Below are positions 10,285 through 19,960 of a DNA stretch of 64,000 nt, piece after piece. This DNA is from Pseudomonas wuhanensis (GTDB lineage: Bacteria > Pseudomonadota > Gammaproteobacteria > Pseudomonadales > Pseudomonadaceae). The stretch is from contig NZ_CP117430.1 in assembly GCF_030687395.1 (NCBI RefSeq), forward strand, positions 5,828,001 to 5,892,000. Direction: 5' to 3'. The stretch's first letter is position 1. Each line of letters starts with the position of its first letter. The position numbers were made by a program, and so were the translations under genes. The notes beneath the pieces are model-generated. The model made no database searches and was not told the origin of the DNA. It saw nothing but the letters and a program-made list of their open reading frames with translations.

Positions 10285-11481
10285 TCATACCTGGGCTTGC
10301 GTCAACGCCCGGGCATTTTGCAAACGTCGGGTGAGCGTCGCCGCGCTCACCACCAGAATCCCGCACAGGCTGATGACCATGGCCATCGGCATGGCGCTGC
10401 CATCGTGCAAAACACCCACCAATGCTGCGGCCCCGGCGGCGACGCTGAACTGCAGGCAACCGAGCATCGCCGAGGCACTGCCCGCCCGCGCGCCCTGCCC
10501 GTTCATGGCGCAGGCCGAGGCGTTGGGCACAATGCAACCCAGGCTGGCGATGCAGAGGAAAAGCGGAATCAGCAACGGCCACAACTGCGCGGTGTGCAAC
10601 GCGCTGACCGCCAACAGAGCCAGACCGCCCGCCAGATAGAGCCAGACAGTACGCGCCAGTAAAAAGGCCGGACCGCGCTTGGCCAGCATCCGGGCATTGA
10701 CCTGGGCCACCAGAATGAAACCCGCCGCGTTAATGCCGAACAGCCAGCCGAAATGCTCGGCCGGCACGCCATAGAGTTTGATGAAGACGAACGGTGAACC
10801 GGCGATGTAGGCAAACATCCCGGCGATGGCGACACCACCGGTCAGGGCATGGCCGAGGAAGATGGGGTCCGCCAACAACCGGCCGTACTGACGCAGCGCG
10901 CCCGACAACGGTTGGCGCGGCACATGGGCCGGCAGACTTTCCGGCAGCCCGAGGGCCACTGCCAATCCTGCCAGTGCACTGAAACCGGTCAGCACCAGAA
11001 AGATCGATTGCCAGCCAGTCGTGTTGACCAACAACCCGCCCAGCATTGGCGCAAGAATCGGCGCCAGGCCCATCACCAGCATCAACTGCGAAAAGACCTT
11101 CGCCGAACCCACCGCATCGCATTTATCGCTGACCACCGCCCGCGAAATCACCATGCCCGCGCAACCGCCCAGCGCCTGGACGAAACGTGCGCCGATCAAC
11201 CACTCCAGCGTCGGCGCATAGGCACAGGCCAATGAAGCGACGGTGAACAAGCCGACACCTGTCAGCAAGGGAATCCGTCGCCCGAAGCGATCCGCCACCG
11301 GGCCGTACGCCAGTTGGCCAATGGACAGGCCAAGGAAATAGGCCGCCAGGGTCAGTTGAACGTGTTTTTCGTCGGTGCCGAAAGCGAGCGCCATCGCCGG
11401 GAACGCCGGCAAATAGAAATCGATCGCCAGCGGACCGAAAGCGCTCAAGGCGCCGAGAATCAGGATTGTACGGAGGTTCAT
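10285..11481 (-). CDS. Bcr/CflA family multidrug efflux MFS transporter
   Basis: A 398-residue inner-membrane exporter with about 12 TM segments (DHA1 type). Diagnostic parts: ALSAFGPLAIDFYLPAFPAM in TM1, GQLAYGPVADRFGRRIPLL (family motif between TM2 and TM3), and RFVQALGGCAGMVISRAVV (DHA motif C region). The start ATG at 11481 gives the standard MNLRTILILGALSAFGPLA. Substrates cannot be inferred beyond drug or sulfonamide/bicyclomycin-type resistance in relatives. Confidence 0.87.
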   Translation of the reverse strand: MNLRTILILGALSAFGPLAIDFYLPAFPAMALAFGTDEKHVQLTLAAYFLGLSIGQLAYGPVADRFGRRIPLLTGVGLFTVASLACAYAPTLEWLIGARFVQALGGCAGMVISRAVVSDKCDAVGSAKVFSQLMLVMGLAPILAPMLGGLLVNTTGWQSIFLVLTGFSALAGLAVALGLPESLPAHVPRQPLSGALRQYGRLLADPIFLGHALTGGVAIAGMFAYIAGSPFVFIKLYGVPAEHFGWLFGINAAGFILVAQVNARMLAKRGPAFLLARTVWLYLAGGLALLAVSALHTAQLWPLLIPLFLCIASLGCIVPNASACAMNGQGARAGSASAMLGCLQFSVAAGAAALVGVLHDGSAMPMAMVISLCGILVVSAATLTRRLQNARALTQAQV

Positions 11482-11587
11482 CAGGCGTCCAGGTTAGGCA
11501 TGCAGGTTGGCCATGGATCGGCAGGCCAACAGTCTAGCCGGGCGTGGACGCCTTGAACATTCCGTTAGGTCGCTAACTATTAAAAAA

Positions 11588-11785
11588 TCAGGCCAATTTG
11601 ACGCTATAACCTTCTTCGCTGATCGCAGCGATCACCTGATCGGCCGTCAGCGCGCTTTCAACGCCGACTTCTTTTGCCGCCAGATCAATGCGCACGCTGG
11701 CCGCGGGATCCTTGGCTTGCAGCGCCTGAGTGATGGCCTTGACGCAATGACCGCAGGACATGCCTTCAACGTTGAACACTTGCAT
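11588..11785 (-). CDS. copZ: CopZ-like copper chaperone (HMA domain)
   Basis: A 65-residue single heavy-metal-associated domain with the Cu(I) site GMSCGHC near residues 8-14 and the beta-alpha-beta pattern ending ISEEGYSVKL. It is likely to carry Cu(I) in the cytosol to CopA and to the sensor. It is transcribed away from the copA-cueR unit, and its promoter region contains a CueR-type dyad (11835-11855), so induction by Cu(I) through CueR is expected. An AGGAGAC site precedes the ATG. Confidence 0.88.
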   Translation of the reverse strand: MQVFNVEGMSCGHCVKAITQALQAKDPAASVRIDLAAKEVGVESALTADQVIAAISEEGYSVKLA

Positions 11786-11834
11786 GGGACGTCTCCTTAA
11801 TGGGGCCCTTTAATGAGGGTTGGTGGCAGTCTCG

Positions 11835-11855
11835 AGCTTGCCACCATGGCAAGGT
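11835..11855 (-). promoter_or_regulatory. CueR-type operator/promoter for copZ
   Basis: Read on the minus strand: arms ACCTTGCCA and TGGCAAGCT separated by TGG, with one arm mismatch, and a -35 element TTGACC overlapping the first arm (11853-11858). It has the same architecture as the box upstream of copA at 12388-12408. Located 50 bases upstream of the copZ start. Confidence 0.8.
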
Positions 11856-11945
11856 CAAGTTCTCAAGCAAGCTGCCGGGCTGGCAATCGGCGCCGCGCTC
11901 GGCCAAGCTGCGTCCATCTATGACTCGACATCAGGAGATTCAGCC

Positions 11946-12329
11946 ATGCGCTGGTCAGCTCTCAGCCTGTTTGGCTTACTCAGCCTCTTTGCCGCGACAC
12001 CTTCGGTTCAAGCCGCCGGGGAGGACTACGGCGTGCTGATCATTTCCCGCGAGCGCCTGGAAGTGTCGACTTCCTGCGAGATCGGTGTGTACATCCAGGA
12101 TCAGCTATCGGCGCGACTGTTCCAGGAACAGAGCACCTCATTCAACCTGCCGCCAGGCAATGTGTCCCTGCGCCTCAAACTGCTGCCGGGCCAGGCCCCG
12201 GGTTGCAACCCGGGCATGCTCGCACCGGGTTCGCAGAACATCACGCTCAAGGCCGGGGATGTGTTGAAGTTCCGGATTGCGATGACGCAGGAAGGGATGT
12301 ACCTCAAGCCTGCGGCTCTCGGGTATTGA
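11946..12329 (+). CDS. small exported protein of unknown function
   Basis: A 127-residue protein with a signal peptide (MRWSALSLFGLLSLFAATPS, cleavage near VQAAG) and a mature part rich in beta-strands. It contains FNLPPGNVSLRLKL and ITLKAGDVLKFRI, a pattern reminiscent of DUF2846-like proteins where PPG precedes a strand. It has two cysteines (TSCEIG and PGCNPG), possibly a disulphide. AGGAG lies 8 bases before the ATG at 11946. It sits between copZ (divergent) and copA (same strand, 115 bases upstream). A copper role is suggested only by position; I see no clear metal motif. Confidence 0.7.
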   Translation: MRWSALSLFGLLSLFAATPSVQAAGEDYGVLIISRERLEVSTSCEIGVYIQDQLSARLFQEQSTSFNLPPGNVSLRLKLLPGQAPGCNPGMLAPGSQNITLKAGDVLKFRIAMTQEGMYLKPAALGY

Positions 12330-12387
12330 TCACCCCCTCGCTCCTACGAAGTGCAGAGTCGCGAGACGATTTGCAGAGTGGCGCTTG

Positions 12388-12408
12388 ACCTTGCCAGCAT
12401 GGCAAGGT
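12388..12408 (+). promoter_or_regulatory. CueR operator/promoter of copA-cueR
   Basis: A perfect dyad with arms ACCTTGCCA and TGGCAAGGT around GCA, overlapped at its left by TTGACC (12385-12390) as -35 element. MerR-type promoters have a long spacer with the dyad inside it, as here. It lies 36 bases upstream of the copA ATG. Confidence 0.88.
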
Positions 12409-12444
12409 TGATCCTGTAGGCAATTTCTACAGGGAGCGTGACCG

Positions 12445-14838
12445 ATGTCCGAATCCACCACTTTCGATCTACCGATTGCCGGCATGACCTGCGCCAGTTG
12501 CGCCGGGCGTGTCGAGCGTGCCTTGAGCAAAGTTCTCGGCGCCACGGCCGTCAGCGTCAACCTGGCCACCGAACAGGCCCGGGTTCAAGCGCCCAGTGAC
12601 AGCCTGCCGGCCTTGATGGAGGCCGTACAGCAGGCCGGTTACAGCGTGCCACAGCAGAGCCTGGAATTGACCATCGACGGCATGACCTGCGCGTCCTGCG
12701 TCGGCCGCGTCGAACGGGCACTGGCCAAGGTGCCGGGGGTGAAGAGTGTCAGCGTCAACCTGGCCAACGAGCGTGCACACCTCGAATTGCTCGGCCAGGT
12801 CGACCCGCAAACTTTGCTCGATGCCGTGACCAAGGCTGGTTACTCCGCCAGCGTCTGGGAAGTTGAACACCCGCAAACCGACGATCAACAACAACGCCTG
12901 CACCGCGAACGCTGGGCCTTGCTGGCGGCCATCGCCCTCGCCTTGCCGCTGGTGTTGCCGATGGTGCTGCAACCTTTCGGCGTGCACTGGATGCTCCCTG
13001 CGTGGGTACAGTTCGCGCTGGCGACGCCGGTGCAGTTCATCTTCGGCGCGCGCTTCTATGTCGCTGCGTGGAAAGCCGTGCGCGCCGGCGCCGGCAACAT
13101 GGATTTGCTGGTAGCCCTGGGCACCAGTGCCGGCTACGGCTTGAGCGTTTACGAGTGGGCCACCGCCGCCGGCCGTCTGCCGCACCTGTATTTCGAAGCC
13201 TCGGCGGTGGTGATCGCTCTGGTGCTGCTGGGCAAATACCTGGAAAGCCGCGCCAAGCGCCAGACTACCAGCGCCATCCGCGCCCTTGAAGCCCTGCGTC
13301 CGGAGCGAGCCATTCAGGTGATCGACGGCCGCGAACAGGAGGTTGCGATCAGCGCTTTGCGCCTCAACGATCTGGTCATGGTCAAACCCGGCGAACGTTT
13401 CCCGGTGGATGGCGAAGTGGTGGAAGGCCAAAGCCATGCCGATGAAGCACTGATCAGCGGCGAGAGCCTGCCGGTACCGAAACAACCAGGCGACAAGGTC
13501 ACCGGCGGCGCCATCAATGGCGAAGGTCGGTTGCTGGTTCGGACCTTGGCGCTTGGCGCGGAAACCGTGCTGGCGCGGATCATCCGCCTGGTCGAAGACG
13601 CGCAGGCGGCGAAAGCGCCGATCCAGAAACTGGTGGATAAAGTCAGCCAGGTGTTCGTACCCGTGGTGCTGCTGATCGCGCTGGCGACCTTGATCGGTTG
13701 GTGGTTGTACGGCGCACCGCTGGAAACCGCGCTGATCAACGCCGTCGCAGTGTTGGTGATCGCCTGCCCTTGTGCGCTCGGGCTGGCCACGCCGACGGCA
13801 ATCATGGCCGGCACCGGTGTGGCGGCGCGCTACGGGATTCTGATCAAGGACGCCGAAGCCCTGGAGCGCGCTCATGAAGTCAGCGCCGTGGTGTTCGACA
13901 AGACCGGCACACTGACTTCGGGTGCGCCGCGCATCGCGCATTTGAGTGCCATCGAAGGTGACGAAGCCGCCTTGCTGCAAATGGCCGGCGCCCTGCAACG
14001 CGGCAGTGAACACCCGCTGGCCAAGGCTGTGCTGGATGCCTGCGCCGAGCGCGGCTTCACCGTGGCGAATGTCAGCGACAGTCAATCACTGACCGGGCGC
14101 GGCATTGCCGGCAGTCTCGACGGTCGACGGTTGGCCTTGGGCAATCGGCGCCTGCTGGAAGAAAGTGGCCTGAGTGCCGGACCACTGACCGATTCCGCCA
14201 CCGCTTGGGAAACCGAGGGCCGGACCCTGTCCTGGCTGATCGAACAAAGCCCTGAACCGCGAGTGCTCGGCCTGTTCGCCTTCGGTGACACGCTCAAACC
14301 CGGCGCCTTGCAAGCAGTGCAACAGCTGAGCGCACGGAACATCAGCAGCCATCTGCTGACCGGCGATAACCGCGGCAGCGCCAAAGTGGTCGCCGAGGCG
14401 CTGGGCATCAGTGATGTCCACGCCGAAGTATTGCCGGCGGACAAAGCCGCCACCGTCGCCGCGCTGAAAAAAACCGGCGTGGTGGCGATGGTCGGCGATG
14501 GCATCAACGACGCGCCGGCCCTCGCCGCGGCAGACATCGGCATCGCCATGGGCGGCGGTACCGACGTCGCCATGCACGCGGCCGGGATCACCCTGATGCG
14601 CGGCGATCCACGGCTGGTGCCGGCGGCGCTGGAAATCAGCCGCAAGACCTACGCGAAGATTCGCCAAAACCTGTTCTGGGCCTTCGTCTATAACCTGATC
14701 GGCCTGCCACTGGCGGCGTTCGGCTTCCTCAACCCGGTGCTGGCCGGCGCGGCCATGGCGCTGTCGAGCGTCAGCGTGGTCAGCAATGCGCTACTGTTGA
14801 AAACCTGGAAACCCAAAGACCTGGAGGACAACCGATGA
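12445..14838 (+). CDS. copA: Cu(I)-exporting P-type ATPase CopA
   Basis: A 797-residue P1B-type ATPase exporting Cu(I) from cytosol to periplasm. Two N-terminal HMA domains each carry GMTCASC (about residues 12-18 and 80-86). The membrane metal site CPC is at residues 441-443 in VIACPCALG, the phosphorylated Asp at 485 in DKTGT, and the hinge [10 protein letters not shown] starts near 684. Eight TM segments fit the hydrophobic pattern. Length and domain order are normal. The upstream CueR box and the 4-base ATGA overlap with cueR show a Cu-inducible copA-cueR operon. Confidence 0.96.
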   Translation: MSESTTFDLPIAGMTCASCAGRVERALSKVLGATAVSVNLATEQARVQAPSDSLPALMEAVQQAGYSVPQQSLELTIDGMTCASCVGRVERALAKVPGVKSVSVNLANERAHLELLGQVDPQTLLDAVTKAGYSASVWEVEHPQTDDQQQRLHRERWALLAAIALALPLVLPMVLQPFGVHWMLPAWVQFALATPVQFIFGARFYVAAWKAVRAGAGNMDLLVALGTSAGYGLSVYEWATAAGRLPHLYFEASAVVIALVLLGKYLESRAKRQTTSAIRALEALRPERAIQVIDGREQEVAISALRLNDLVMVKPGERFPVDGEVVEGQSHADEALISGESLPVPKQPGDKVTGGAINGEGRLLVRTLALGAETVLARIIRLVEDAQAAKAPIQKLVDKVSQVFVPVVLLIALATLIGWWLYGAPLETALINAVAVLVIACPCALGLATPTAIMAGTGVAARYGILIKDAEALERAHEVSAVVFDKTGTLTSGAPRIAHLSAIEGDEAALLQMAGALQRGSEHPLAKAVLDACAERGFTVANVSDSQSLTGRGIAGSLDGRRLALGNRRLLEESGLSAGPLTDSATAWETEGRTLSWLIEQSPEPRVLGLFAFGDTLKPGALQAVQQLSARNISSHLLTGDNRGSAKVVAEALGISDVHAEVLPADKAATVAALKKTGVVAMVGDGINDAPALAAADIGIAMGGGTDVAMHAAGITLMRGDPRLVPAALEISRKTYAKIRQNLFWAFVYNLIGLPLAAFGFLNPVLAGAAMALSSVSVVSNALLLKTWKPKDLEDNR

Positions 14839-15248
14839 ACATTGGCCAAGCGGCCCGCCAGAGCGGTCTGAGCGCGAAGATGATTCGTTACTACGAATCC
14901 ATCGGCCTGCTCAAGGCGGCCCATCGCACCGACAGTGGCTATCGGGTTTACGGCGACGACGATCTGCATACCCTGGCGTTCATCAAGCGCTCTCGGGATC
15001 TGGGCTTTTCACTGGAAGAGGTCGGCAAACTGCTGACCCTCTGGCAGGATCGCCAGCGAGCCAGTGCCGACGTGAAGGCCCTGGCCCGTCAGCACATCGA
15101 CGAGCTGAACCAGAAGATTCGCGAACTCGGGCAACTGCGCGACACCCTGCAAGACCTGGTAGAACATTGCCAGGGCGACCACCGCCCGGACTGCCCGATC
15201 CTCAAGGAGCTGGCGTCGGGGTGCTGCGCCGAACCCGCCCATTCCTGA
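14835..15248 (+). CDS. cueR: Cu(I)-responsive MerR-family regulator CueR
   Basis: A 137-residue MerR regulator. The HTH is at the N-terminus ([20 protein letters not shown]), the dimerisation helix is about 80-115, and the C-terminal metal loop is [12 protein letters not shown] with the two Cu(I)-binding cysteines, followed by a Cys/His-containing tail ([10 protein letters not shown]). Its start overlaps the copA stop (ATGA), so translation is coupled and the sensor is autoregulated through the box at 12388. The 3' end overlaps the convergent MFS gene by 47 bases. Confidence 0.93.
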   Translation: MNIGQAARQSGLSAKMIRYYESIGLLKAAHRTDSGYRVYGDDDLHTLAFIKRSRDLGFSLEEVGKLLTLWQDRQRASADVKALARQHIDELNQKIRELGQLRDTLQDLVEHCQGDHRPDCPILKELASGCCAEPAHS

Positions 15249-16416
15249 GCGCCAACCCCTTCGCCACCAGCAACGTGGTGAGGGGAATGCCGTGGAACAA
15301 CAGCACCACCGCGCCGGGCGTCCACCAGGAATAGAACGGCGCGGCGATCAACATGCCAATGCCGAACCCGGTCATTTGCAGCAGCGTCAGAAAGCTGAAA
15401 ATCGGCAGGCGCAGGTTGTCCGGTTCACGTTGCAGACGTGACATCAGGCCGACTTCCGAGAACCCGTCGCCCAAGCCTGCGGGCAATGAAAACAGCAGCA
15501 AGCCATAAAGGGTTTGCTGTTGGAACATCAGGATGAAGCCACAGGACATCAACAGCACGCCGAAGAAAAATCGCCGTTCCAAGTGCGCGTTGTCCGCACC
15601 TTTCAGGCGACTGGCGATTCGCGCTCCAATGAATTTCCCGCTGGCCCAGACTGCCAGCATCAGGCCGAGCGTGGTGCTGGCCGACTCGGGTGTCAGCAGT
15701 TTTGAAATGATCGGGAAACCGACGTTGTGCGCGGCACTGCCCAGCGTATCGGCCATCGCGACGGCAAGCATCGCCGCCAGCACCGGCGCTGTGCGCAAGC
15801 CCTGACGCAGAGCCGGCCATTCGCCTTGTTGGTGAAGAGGTTCCTCACTGAGTGCCGGTCTGGAAAACCGCAGCGGCACTATCAGCAGCGCCGCCAGCAG
15901 GTAAGTGGCCACGTTCAGGGCAAACACCGTTTCAAAGCCAAACCCCGCTACCAATAACCCCGCCACCAGACTCCCGCCGACCATCGCCGCAGACGACGCC
16001 GAGGTAATCCAGGCGTTGGTCTTGAGCAGCTGCGCCTTATCGATCATGTGCGGTAATTGGCTGTTCAGGCCAATGGCGAACATCGAATTGCCGAACCCCA
16101 GCCCGAACGCGATCAGCGGTAACAGCAGCGTTTGTTGGGTGACCGGCAACACAAGCAGCAAGCCCAGCAAACCGGCGCGCAGCAGGTCGAAGGCAATCAG
16201 CGGCAGGCGCCCGGCCCAGCGGCGATAGAAACGGGTGCCGATCAGGCTGGCAAAGATGCCCCCGGCTACACGACTGGCGAGGAAGATGCCGACGCTCATG
16301 GCGCTGTTGCTGAGCAGGTAAACGTAGGTGGCCAGGGCAACCATGTTGAGGAAAGCGCCGAAATCCGAAATCAGCCGGGCGACGATGATCAGTTGGGCAT
16401 TGCGGGTGGAGTTCAC
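15202..16416 (-). CDS. MFS transporter (unknown substrate)
   Basis: A 404-residue inner-membrane MFS protein with about 12 TM segments (ARLISDFGAFLNMVALATYV in TM1, SLIGTRFYRRWAGRLPLI as the TM2-TM3 loop). It resembles enterobactin-exporter-like or uncharacterised MFS members; no substrate can be named. I choose the GTG at 16416, preceded by AAGGA. The in-frame ATGs at 16473 and 16482 lie in and beside a REP element, making them unlikely starts. The 3' end runs 47 bases into cueR on the opposite strand. Confidence 0.75.
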   Translation of the reverse strand: MNSTRNAQLIIVARLISDFGAFLNMVALATYVYLLSNSAMSVGIFLASRVAGGIFASLIGTRFYRRWAGRLPLIAFDLLRAGLLGLLLVLPVTQQTLLLPLIAFGLGFGNSMFAIGLNSQLPHMIDKAQLLKTNAWITSASSAAMVGGSLVAGLLVAGFGFETVFALNVATYLLAALLIVPLRFSRPALSEEPLHQQGEWPALRQGLRTAPVLAAMLAVAMADTLGSAAHNVGFPIISKLLTPESASTTLGLMLAVWASGKFIGARIASRLKGADNAHLERRFFFGVLLMSCGFILMFQQQTLYGLLLFSLPAGLGDGFSEVGLMSRLQREPDNLRLPIFSFLTLLQMTGFGIGMLIAAPFYSWWTPGAVVLLFHGIPLTTLLVAKGLALRNGRVRRSTPTPAP

Positions 16417-16470
16417 ATTCAGTCCTTGAGTGTGGGGAATATCGCCGTTGTGGATTGTCTGGTCTGACGC

Positions 16471-16562
16471 CATCGCGGGCAAGCCACGCTCCCACAGGTC
16501 AGGTGTCGATCATAGAATCCGGGTGCAACACAAAACGTGTGGGAGCGGGCTTGCCCGCGATG
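16471..16562. repeat. REP palindrome pair (inverted)
   Basis: CATCGCGGGCAAGCCACGCT (16471-16490) faces GTGGGAGCGGGCTTGCCCGC (about 16539-16558). Located between the MFS gene start and the RIO kinase terminator. Confidence 0.85.
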
Positions 16563-16595
16563 CAGACGACGCGATCCGAAAAAAAACATCTACAA

Positions 16596-16619
16596 AAAAC
16601 CCGGCCGAAGCCGGGTTTT
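16596..16619 (-). terminator. rho-independent terminator of the RIO kinase gene
   Basis: The stem AAAACCCGGC/GCCGGGTTTT has the tetraloop CGAA. Read on the minus strand it is GC-rich and followed by a run of six T. It lies 12 bases beyond the kinase stop codon. Confidence 0.9.
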
Positions 16620-16630
16620 GGGTCAATCGA

Positions 16631-17524
16631 TCACTGCATCCACGGTGGCGGCGGCTCTTCGGCCTTGCTCGGTGGCGCATCGTCCGCAGCGCGGATCGCT
16701 TGCTTGCGCTCTTCATCGAGGCGGGCCGCCTCGATCTCGCGCATGATCCCGCCGACGTCCGCCAGCTCTTCCGGCTCGTCGAACTCGCCGGTCAACACAC
16801 TGGCCGGGTGCAAAGTGCCGGCTTCATACAACGCCCACATTTCCTTGGCGTACTTGGTGCGTTTCAACTCCGGTGCAAAACGACCGAAGTAAGACGCCAT
16901 GTTGCCCACGTCCCGCTCCAGCATGTTGAACGCGTGGTTGTTGCCCGCCGCATCCACCGCTTGCGGCAGGTCGATGATGACCGGGCCGGTCGGCGTCAGC
17001 AGTACGTTGAACTCGGACAGGTCACCGTGCACCAGACCGGTACACAGCATCAGCACGATCTGCGAAATCAGAAACGCGTGATATTCGCGCGCCTGATCCG
17101 GCTCCAGCACCACATCATTCAGACGCGGCGCGGCATCGCCGTACTCGTCGGCCACCAGCTCCATCAGCAGCACGCCTTCGAGGAAGTCGTACGGCTTGGG
17201 TACCCGCACACCGGCGCCGGCCAAGCGGAACAACGCCGCCACTTCGGCATTCTGCCAGGCATCCTCGGTTTCTTTCTTGCCGAACTTGGATCCCTTGGCC
17301 ATCGCTCGAGCCTGCCGGCTGTTGCGCACCTTACGGCCTTCCTGATACTCGGCCGCCTGACGAAAACTGCGTTTATTCGCCTCCTTGTAGACCTTGGCAC
17401 AACGCAGCTCGTTGCCGCAGCGCACCACATAAACAGCTGCTTCTTTACCACTCATGAGTGGGCGCAGCACCTCGTCGACCAGACCGTCCTCGATCAGGGG
17501 TTCAATGCGTTTTGGAGTCTTCAT
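16631..17524 (-). CDS. RIO1-family serine protein kinase
   Basis: A 297-residue cytosolic atypical protein kinase homologous to P. aeruginosa PA4780-type proteins. The RIO domain shows the ATP-binding Lys at 44 (RCAKVYK), the catalytic loop HGDLSEFN with Asp168 and Asn173, and the metal-binding Asp185 in IIDLPQAV. The C-terminal tail is acidic and proline-rich (PPSKAEEPPPPW). A clear terminator follows. The target in bacteria is not established. It is divergent from the chemoreceptor gene at 17915 across 390 bases. Confidence 0.88.
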   Translation of the reverse strand: MKTPKRIEPLIEDGLVDEVLRPLMSGKEAAVYVVRCGNELRCAKVYKEANKRSFRQAAEYQEGRKVRNSRQARAMAKGSKFGKKETEDAWQNAEVAALFRLAGAGVRVPKPYDFLEGVLLMELVADEYGDAAPRLNDVVLEPDQAREYHAFLISQIVLMLCTGLVHGDLSEFNVLLTPTGPVIIDLPQAVDAAGNNHAFNMLERDVGNMASYFGRFAPELKRTKYAKEMWALYEAGTLHPASVLTGEFDEPEELADVGGIMREIEAARLDEERKQAIRAADDAPPSKAEEPPPPWMQ

Positions 17525-17914
17525 CAGCTTTTATTGTGGGTCCTTTATTACCAAACACGCGAAAGTCATTCGTTATACGGCAATCCTCTCATTCGCGGGA
17601 GGGGTTGCCGACCTATGAACATTGCGGATGCACACAATGTGCCGGATTAATCAGGCAAAACCCATCGACCGCTCAGGATCATAGCTGAGCCTGCACCACT
17701 TGTTGACGAAGGGATGCGAGGGTATTTGCGACAGAATCTGACACGTCGATCTACCCTTCGCCGGATTTCTCTCAACAGACCTCAATTTCCTCGCTCATCA
17801 GCCGAAGGCATTAGAGGGAACAGAAATTGTCCGACGATCGTAAACGTTTACAGCTGCCAATAATCCGCGAGTCATCTGCACTGCGTGGGCCTACAAGAAA
17901 AAACTGGAGCGCGG
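17525..17914. other. intergenic region between RIO kinase and chemoreceptor genes (390 bp)
   Basis: Divergent promoters for both genes are expected here. I find no open frame with a credible start site and no REP unit; a 231-base frame over its left part mostly shadows the kinase 5' end. Nothing else recognised. Confidence 0.45.
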
Positions 17915-19861
17915 ATGAACATCAAACAGAAGTTGACCTGGGCGTTTGCAATCATCGCCTGCTTGCCCGTGGTGCTGGTCGCCACCCTCGTGGTGCTGAA
18001 CTTGCGCAGCGATGCCAAGGATAATTTTGTCGACGGCAGCGGCCGCGAGATTCGTCAGGTCAGCAATGCCATGCAGCTGTTCTTTGACGGCATCAGCCAG
18101 AACGTCGATTACCTGGCCACCCAACCGCTGATCAAGAACTCCGACGACAGCCTCAAAACCTACATGAGCGCCAACGCCGAGAGCATTCCCCAAGGCGAGT
18201 CGGACAAAAAAATCTTCGCCCTCCTCCAGGACCTGGGCAACAGCCACCCGGCCTATGCTTATGCCATCCTTGGCACCGCAGCGGGTGGTTACGTGTCCTG
18301 GCCGGACGATGCGAAGCTGAGCAATTACGACCCGCGCCAGCGCCCTTGGTATAAAGCCGCGCAGGCCAAACCCGGCAAGCCATTTCGCACCGAAGCCTAT
18401 TACTGGGCTCAGGATGACGCGACTTACGTCAGCACCGTGCGCACCATCGATAACAAACTGGGCAGCAATGGCGGCGTGGTCAGCATCGACGTGACGCTCA
18501 AGCAACTCACCGAAATCGTCAAACAGATCAAACTCGGCGAAACCGGCTACCTGATGCTGGTGGAAAACACCGGCACAGTACTGGTCGATCCGAAGCAACC
18601 AGCACACAACTTCAAAGCCCTCAACAGTCTCGGCGACGGTTACGCGCAACTGGCCAAGGCCGGCAAAGGGCTGGTGGAAGTCGAGCTCAATGGCGAGCGC
18701 TACATGGCCAACGTCTGGCCGTCGGAACAACTGGGCTGGACCTTTATCGGCCTGATCAAGCAAACCGACGTGATGAGTTCGGCCACTCAACTGACCTGGC
18801 TGATCGCGATCATCGCGGCGGTACTGGCGGTGTTCTTTGCCATCGTCGGCGCCAGTTTCGCCAGCCTGATCGTGCGGCCGATCCGCAGCGTGGCCAGCGG
18901 TCTGGAAGGCATCGCCCAGGGCGAAGGCGACCTGACCAAGAACCTGCACATCCGTGGCAGCGACGAAACCGCGCAACTGGCCAACTGGTTCAACCAGTTT
19001 CTGGCGGCGATTCGCAACCTGATTCAAAGCATCGGCGGCGCGGCGACCAAGATCCTCGCCACCTCCCAGAGCTCGACCCAGGTGTCCAGCGACATGGCCG
19101 AAGCTGCCGGGCGTCAGCGTGAAGCGGTGGACATGGTGTCCACGGCGTTCCACGAAATGGTCGCCACCGCCAACGAAGTCGCGCGTTCCTGCAGCCAGGC
19201 CGCCGAGTCGGCGGACAGCGGCCAGCGCCAGGCGCGCGAAGGTCAGCAACAGATCGATGCCGCAGTGAGCAGTGTTGATCGCTTGAGCCAGGAAATCGAA
19301 CAATCGGCGCAATCGATGCAACAGCTTGAGCGCGATAGCAACGACATTCAGTCGATCCTTGGGACCATTCGCTCGATCGCCGAACAAACCAACCTGCTGG
19401 CGCTGAACGCGGCCATCGAAGCGGCCCGGGCGGGTGAACAGGGTCGTGGTTTTGCGGTAGTGGCGGATGAAGTTCGCGCCCTGGCCAAACGGACTGCCGA
19501 CTCCACGGCAGAAATCGACGGGCTGCTGGGCAACCTGGCCAAGCGCACCAGTCAAGTGACGCAGCAGATGCATGCGAGCCTGGAAGTGTCTCAGCAATCG
19601 GTGACCCGTATCGGCGAAGCGCGCAGCAGCTTCGGGCAGATTCGTGAATCGGTGGATGTGATTCGCGACATGAACACTCAGATCGCTACGGCGGCTGAGG
19701 AACAGCATCAAGTGGCCGAAGACATCAATCGCCACATCAGCCAGATTCATGGCGACGCGCAGTTGGTGGCGGAACTGGCAAACTCGGCGCGCCTGGATTC
19801 TCAGAGCCTGGCGGGGTTGTCGAATGAGCTGGATGGGTTGGTTCGGCGGTTCAGAACCTGA
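17915..19861 (+). CDS. methyl-accepting chemotaxis protein with dCache domain (probable amino-acid receptor)
   Basis: A 648-residue inner-membrane chemoreceptor. TM1 is about residues 11-31, the periplasmic double-Cache domain about 35-285, TM2 about 290-315, HAMP about 315-365, and the C-terminal signalling hairpin includes the conserved [20 protein letters not shown]. In the membrane-distal Cache module Tyr138, Arg143, Trp145 and Tyr146 have the spacing of the known amino-acid-binding dCache motif, and Asp192 in SIDVTL fits its conserved Asp. Start ATG 17915 with GGAG 6 bases upstream; an ATG at 17885 adds ten residues without a site. Ligand class is inferred. Confidence 0.9.
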   Translation: MNIKQKLTWAFAIIACLPVVLVATLVVLNLRSDAKDNFVDGSGREIRQVSNAMQLFFDGISQNVDYLATQPLIKNSDDSLKTYMSANAESIPQGESDKKIFALLQDLGNSHPAYAYAILGTAAGGYVSWPDDAKLSNYDPRQRPWYKAAQAKPGKPFRTEAYYWAQDDATYVSTVRTIDNKLGSNGGVVSIDVTLKQLTEIVKQIKLGETGYLMLVENTGTVLVDPKQPAHNFKALNSLGDGYAQLAKAGKGLVEVELNGERYMANVWPSEQLGWTFIGLIKQTDVMSSATQLTWLIAIIAAVLAVFFAIVGASFASLIVRPIRSVASGLEGIAQGEGDLTKNLHIRGSDETAQLANWFNQFLAAIRNLIQSIGGAATKILATSQSSTQVSSDMAEAAGRQREAVDMVSTAFHEMVATANEVARSCSQAAESADSGQRQAREGQQQIDAAVSSVDRLSQEIEQSAQSMQQLERDSNDIQSILGTIRSIAEQTNLLALNAAIEAARAGEQGRGFAVVADEVRALAKRTADSTAEIDGLLGNLAKRTSQVTQQMHASLEVSQQSVTRIGEARSSFGQIRESVDVIRDMNTQIATAAEEQHQVAEDINRHISQIHGDAQLVAELANSARLDSQSLAGLSNELDGLVRRFRT

Positions 19862-19888
19862 CCGGATACGGGTGGCCGCTACGCGGCC

Positions 19889-19955
19889 AATCGCGGGCAA
19901 GCCCGCTCCCACAGGGTTTGTGTTGTCCTTGTGGGAGCGGGCTTGCCCGCGAAGG
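19889..19955. repeat. REP palindrome pair (inverted)
   Basis: GCGGGCAAGCCCGCTCCCAC near 19892-19911 faces GTGGGAGCGGGCTTGCCCGC at 19931-19950, between the convergent chemoreceptor and AraC genes. Confidence 0.9.
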
Positions 19956-19960
19956 CGTCA

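Noticed and set aside
11820..11945. Upstream extension of the 11946 protein to an ATG at 11820
   Set aside because: It would run through the copZ operator and place extra residues before a clear signal peptide; the ATG at 11946 has a strong AGGAG site.
12469..14085. 538-codon open frame antisense to copA
   Set aside because: Long antisense frames are expected in high-GC Pseudomonas genes. Its translation has no recognisable domain, while the plus strand is an unmistakable CopA.
16430..17650. 406-codon frame antisense to the RIO kinase gene
   Set aside because: It starts in a REP element and is complementary to a clear kinase gene, so it is a shadow.
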